A stretch of DNA of 10,021 nt from Cochliopodium minus (taxonomy: Eukaryota; Discosea; Himatismenida; Cochliopodiidae): NCBI GenBank assembly GCA_024220525.1, contig JAMYWO010000157.1, positions 59,118 through 69,138 of the forward strand. Reading direction: 5' to 3'. Below, piece by piece: positions 7,866-10,021 of the stretch. Within the stretch, counting starts at the first letter, position 1; each line of letters starts with the position of its first letter. Under the pieces are notes generated by a model. The model saw only the letters and a program-made list of their open reading frames with translations. It had not been told where the DNA came from and ran no database searches. The translations under genes were made by a program, and so were the position numbers.

Positions 7866-8122
7866 ATGAATTACTACGGTATATACAAACATATTTTTAA
7901 CTAAACAAAAAAATTTAACAAAATTAATCAGGAGGTTATGGTTACAGTTATGGATATCCAACAATAGGTTTTGGATATTCTGATCCTTACAGTATGTACC
8001 TAAATTATCCTTCCAGTTCAAACTATTATGGATATCCTTCTTACTATGGAGGATATGGTTTTGGACATCATCACGGTCACCATCATGGTCATCATCGTTT
8101 TCATGGACAATTCATGTTCTAA
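7866..8122 (+). CDS. Small Gly/Tyr/His-rich protein, two exons
   Basis: Exon 1 is only 13 nt (7866-7878, ATG AAT TAC TAC G). The intron is 7879-7931 (53 nt, GTATAT...AATCAG) and exon 2 is 7932-8122, ending TAA. The spliced protein has 67 residues. Residues 2-47 are built from Gly, Tyr, Ser and Pro (GYGYSYGYP, YYGYPSYYGGYGFG). Residues 50-62 hold a histidine tract of the form HHHGHHHGHH-R-F-H, and the end is GQFMF. There is no signal peptide, no membrane segment and no cysteine. The composition fits a low-complexity, possibly phase-separating or metal-binding (Cu, Zn or Ni) protein; this is inference from composition only. Its codons are richer in G+C than the flanks, and the frame stays open exactly where composition is biased, so it is very likely a real gene. 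I do not recognise a family. Confidence 0.8.
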
Positions 8123-8208
8123 TCGTTTGAAAGATGAAATTCAACCTTTAATTTTTGTTTATAATTGAAATATTAAATAATTATTAAAAAAGAAAAAAAA
8201 AGTATATT

Positions 8209-8538
8209 TTAAAAAAAATGCGCTTTTAAAATTAATTTATGTTTAAATTCTTGCCCAAGTATATAAATTGTATGAATTGTATGAATGATGTTTTTAAATT
8301 CGTTAATATTGGTTACAAAAGATTTTTCATTCCATATAATCTTACTTGGTTTCACTATAATGCATCTTCCGAAAGCAAAATTGTACAAAATCTCTGAAAA
8401 AAATATATTCCATATGAGATTCTCAACTTCCCTTTAAAAAATTTTCCTTACTTCATATTCTTCCTCACATTCCAATGAATTCTCCCAATTTAATAATATA
8501 TTCTCAGTAAAAATTTTATCTTTCTTTTCTAATGTCAT
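8209..8538 (-). CDS. Hypothetical small protein, two exons (tentative)
   Basis: Exon 1 is 8538-8452 (ATG, 29 codons, acidic, starting MTLEKKDKIFTENILLNW). The intron is 8451-8392 (60 nt, GTAAGG...TTTCAGAG) and exon 2 is 8391-8209, with 60 codons open to TAA (ILYNFAFGRCIIVKPSKIIW, then INEFKNIIHTIHTIYILG). The total is 89 residues, with no recognised domain. The acceptor must be the second AG of CAGAG to keep frame, which weakens the model. A short upstream ATG (ATG AAA TGA) lies eight nt before the start. The gene would end 86 nt from the convergent GYH-rich gene and would diverge from the Rap gene. It could also be spurious. Confidence 0.4.
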
Positions 8539-8609
8539 TTCATATTTTTTTTTTAAATTACATACTTGTTTACAAGATCAAAAGAGAAAACCAATGAGCC
8601 AATTTAATG

Positions 8610-8631
8610 TTCATCTTTCCTCTTTTTGCAG
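8610..8631 (+). promoter_or_regulatory. Pyrimidine tract plus CAG: possible 5' UTR splice acceptor before Rap
   Basis: A C/T-rich run ends in TTTTTGCAG at 8631, about 150 nt before the Rap start codon. It looks like the acceptor of an intron in the 5' untranslated leader. No donor could be fixed. It sits within the gap between Rap and the divergent tentative gene at 8538. Confidence 0.3.
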
Positions 8632-8782
8632 TTAATCTCTTATTTTGAATTTTGTTTTTTCAATCAAATTTAGCTCAATTTCCAAAAATAGAGCAAATGA
8701 AAAAAATAAAAAAAAAAATGTGAGGAAAATGGAAAATAAAAAAAAAACAAAAACAAAAACAAATATAAACCTTTTAACAAAA

Positions 8783-9337
8783 ATGACAACAAATAAAACA
8801 CAAATTATTGTAATGGGATCAGGTGGAGTTGGAAAATCAGCAATAGTAGTTCAATATGTTCAAGGAGTATTCATTAAGGTGTATGATCCAACCATCGAAG
8901 ATTCCTTCAGAAAGGTTATTGAAGTGGATGGAAAACAAACGATAGCAGAGATAACAGATACTGCTGGAACCGAACAATTTTCCGCGATGAGAGATTTGTA
9001 CATGAAAGATGGTGAAGGATTTGTATTGGTTTACTCTGTAGATTGCAAACAATCATTTCAACAAATGAAAGAAATAAGGGAACAGATAATAAGGGTTAAA
9101 GATACTTCATTTGTTCCTATCGTCATAATGGCTAACAAATGTGATTTGCCAAACAGAGAAATCACAAATGAAGAAGGGATTAAGCTTGCTGAGGAATGGG
9201 GTGCTTCTTATTTTGATGTATCTGCAAAGACCTGCACTAATATTCATGAGGGTTTCTTGGATGTTTTGAGAAAAGTGATGTATTCAAAAATCAAAACCCA
9301 AAAACCATTGAAATCCAAAAAATGTAGTATTTTGTAA
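8783..9337 (+). CDS. Rap-type small GTPase, intronless, complete
   Basis: It encodes 184 residues, exactly the length of Rap1. Rap proteins are Ras-family switches for adhesion and cytoskeletal signalling at membranes. Motifs: P-loop GSGGVGKS (12-19); effector loop [11 protein letters not shown] (34-44), nearly identical to Rap and Ras; DTAGTEQF (59-66) with Thr63 where Ras has Gln61, the hallmark of Rap; VKDTSFVPIVI; NKCD (118-121); DVSAK (145-149); a basic tail (KPLKSKK) and CAAX box CSIL, whose final Leu predicts geranylgeranylation. The start is ATG 8783. The frame is open further upstream, including ATG 8729, but that adds a Lys-rich leader foreign to the family. No intron interrupts it, unlike the Rabs in this window. 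A polyadenylation-like AATAAA follows at 9364 and 9377. Confidence 0.94.
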   Translation: MTTNKTQIIVMGSGGVGKSAIVVQYVQGVFIKVYDPTIEDSFRKVIEVDGKQTIAEITDTAGTEQFSAMRDLYMKDGEGFVLVYSVDCKQSFQQMKEIREQIIRVKDTSFVPIVIMANKCDLPNREITNEEGIKLAEEWGASYFDVSAKTCTNIHEGFLDVLRKVMYSKIKTQKPLKSKKCSIL

Positions 9338-9363
9338 AAAATAGCAATCGAAAATGCTTGTAT

Positions 9364-9382
9364 AATAAAATTTGTAAATAAA
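9364..9382 (+). terminator. Polyadenylation-type AATAAA signals after Rap
   Basis: Two AATAAA hexamers (9364-9369 and 9377-9382) lie 27-45 nt after the Rap stop codon, at the expected place for 3' end formation. The base composition makes such hexamers common, so this is position-supported only. Confidence 0.4.
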
Positions 9383-9697
9383 AAGAGTAATTTATTGAAA
9401 TTCAGATGTTTTATTGTTTCCAAAACTATCCTTTTTGATAATGAATTCAATTCAAATCATTTTTTCAAATTACTCTTATGTTAATCCTTTCCAATTTGTA
9501 TATATATATATCAAATCTTATTTAATTATTGTTTTTATCTTGTAATTAAGGATGGATTGTTTATTTCAATTCAAAGATTCTTCTGACATCTATATAATTC
9601 AACAAAGTCTTTGAAGCAAATCTTCTATTTTAATTTTCCTCAATTATTCATCTTAATATCAAATAATTTCCATTTTAGTTGTTATTGTGGTTTTCTA

Positions 9698-9766
9698 TTA
9701 AAGTTATTTGTTGAAATCAATTTTTTTTTTGTTGAATTTTAACCAAATATCCAAAAATAACTTTAA
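9698..9766. repeat. 12-nt perfect inverted repeat upstream of the second Rap/Ras gene
   Basis: The left arm is 9698-9709 (TTAAAGTTATTT) and the right arm is 9755-9766 (AAATAACTTTAA), with a 45-nt spacer. It lies about 90-150 nt before the start codon. It may be a regulatory element or chance, since such short palindromes are frequent in AT-rich DNA. Confidence 0.35.
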
Positions 9767-9854
9767 AAAAAAAATTAAAAATATAAAAATTAATCACTGT
9801 TTAAAAATATAAAAAAAAAAGTAAAAGAAAAACAATCAAATTAAGAAAAGAAAA

Positions 9855-10021
9855 ATGGTTCAAGAATATAAAATTGTTGTATTGGGAAGTGGTGGAGTTG
9901 GAAAATCAGCATTAACTGTTCAATTTGTACAAGGAGTATTTGTAGAGAAATATGATCCAACAATTGAAGATTCCTACCGTAAAAACATTGAAGTTGATGG
10001 AATACAATGTCTTCTTGAAAT
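9855..10021 (+). CDS. Second Rap/Ras-type small GTPase, 3' part outside the window
   Basis: The first 55 codons are present and the frame is open to the window end. Motifs: [17 protein letters not shown], with the P-loop at 11-18, then [14 protein letters not shown] (30-43), the effector loop identical to the classical Rap/Ras form. The stretch ends just before the DTAG motif, so Rap (DTAGT) and Ras (DTAGQ) cannot be told apart; the overall wording ([19 protein letters not shown]) is closest to Rap1. ATG 9855 is preceded by an A-rich leader. It is in tandem with the Rap gene at 8783 and shares VQGVF and the missing introns so far, which suggests tandem duplication. Confidence 0.92.
   Translation, partial: MVQEYKIVVLGSGGVGKSALTVQFVQGVFVEKYDPTIEDSYRKNIEVDGIQCLLE

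Larger units (their letters stand above)
9338..9854. other. Intergenic region between the two Rap/Ras genes
   Basis: These 517 nt contain no gene I can support on either strand. They hold the 3' end of the first Rap, a TA dinucleotide run (about 9499-9511), a 12-nt perfect inverted repeat (TTAAAGTTATTT at 9698-9709 against 9755-9766) and an A-rich leader running into the start codon at 9855. Both gene copies read the same way, so the promoter of the second lies here. Confidence 0.6.

Noticed and set aside
8837-9052. Minus-strand open frame inside the Rap gene
   Set aside because: It is antisense to the conserved P-loop to switch II region of Rap, with no features of its own.

Overview
This is nuclear DNA from a very AT-rich, intron-rich single-celled eukaryote, most likely a free-living amoeboid protist. 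The clues are compact GT-AG introns (mostly 46-100 nt), A-tracts directly before start codons, T/A-only spacers, the standard genetic code (TAA and TGA both end genes) and many small GTPase genes. The presence of a HemW/RSAD1 homologue suggests that heme is used. I cannot name the genus. No prokaryotic, viral or mobile-element genes were seen.

Layout. The left 7 kb is mainly minus strand. Reading in the direction of transcription: an 11-exon HemW/RSAD1 radical-SAM gene (6945 to 4602), three Rab7-like GTPase genes (4346-3647, 2862-2134, 1841-1070), and a fatty acid 2-hydroxylase gene (from 916) that runs off the left edge. Inside the Rab cluster, on the opposite strand, lies a decayed fourth Rab7-like copy (about 2961-3506). 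The right 3 kb is mainly plus strand: a probable GTPase remnant (about 7023-7160), a 67-residue Gly/Tyr/His-rich protein gene (7866-8122), a possible small minus-strand gene (8538-8209), an intronless Rap-type GTPase (8783-9337), and the start of a second Rap/Ras-type gene (9855 onward).

Most genes only make sense after splicing. I rebuilt exon chains by hand, using protein-family conservation, GT-AG borders and phase continuity. The RSAD1 chain of 11 exons sums to exactly 402 codons. The three Rab chains sum to 206, 205 and 193 codons, each including the stop.

The genes do not form an operon-like pathway. The common theme is local duplication of small GTPases: Rab7-like genes (late endosome/lysosome traffic) on one side and Rap/Ras genes (adhesion and signalling) on the other. 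Each Rab7-like copy carries a different deviation in its nucleotide-binding or prenylation motifs, and one copy is dead, which suggests a fast birth-and-death array. Other notable points are the micro-exons (9, 13, 21 and 27 nt), the apparently cytochrome-b5-less fatty acid 2-hydroxylase, and the tiny GYH-rich protein.
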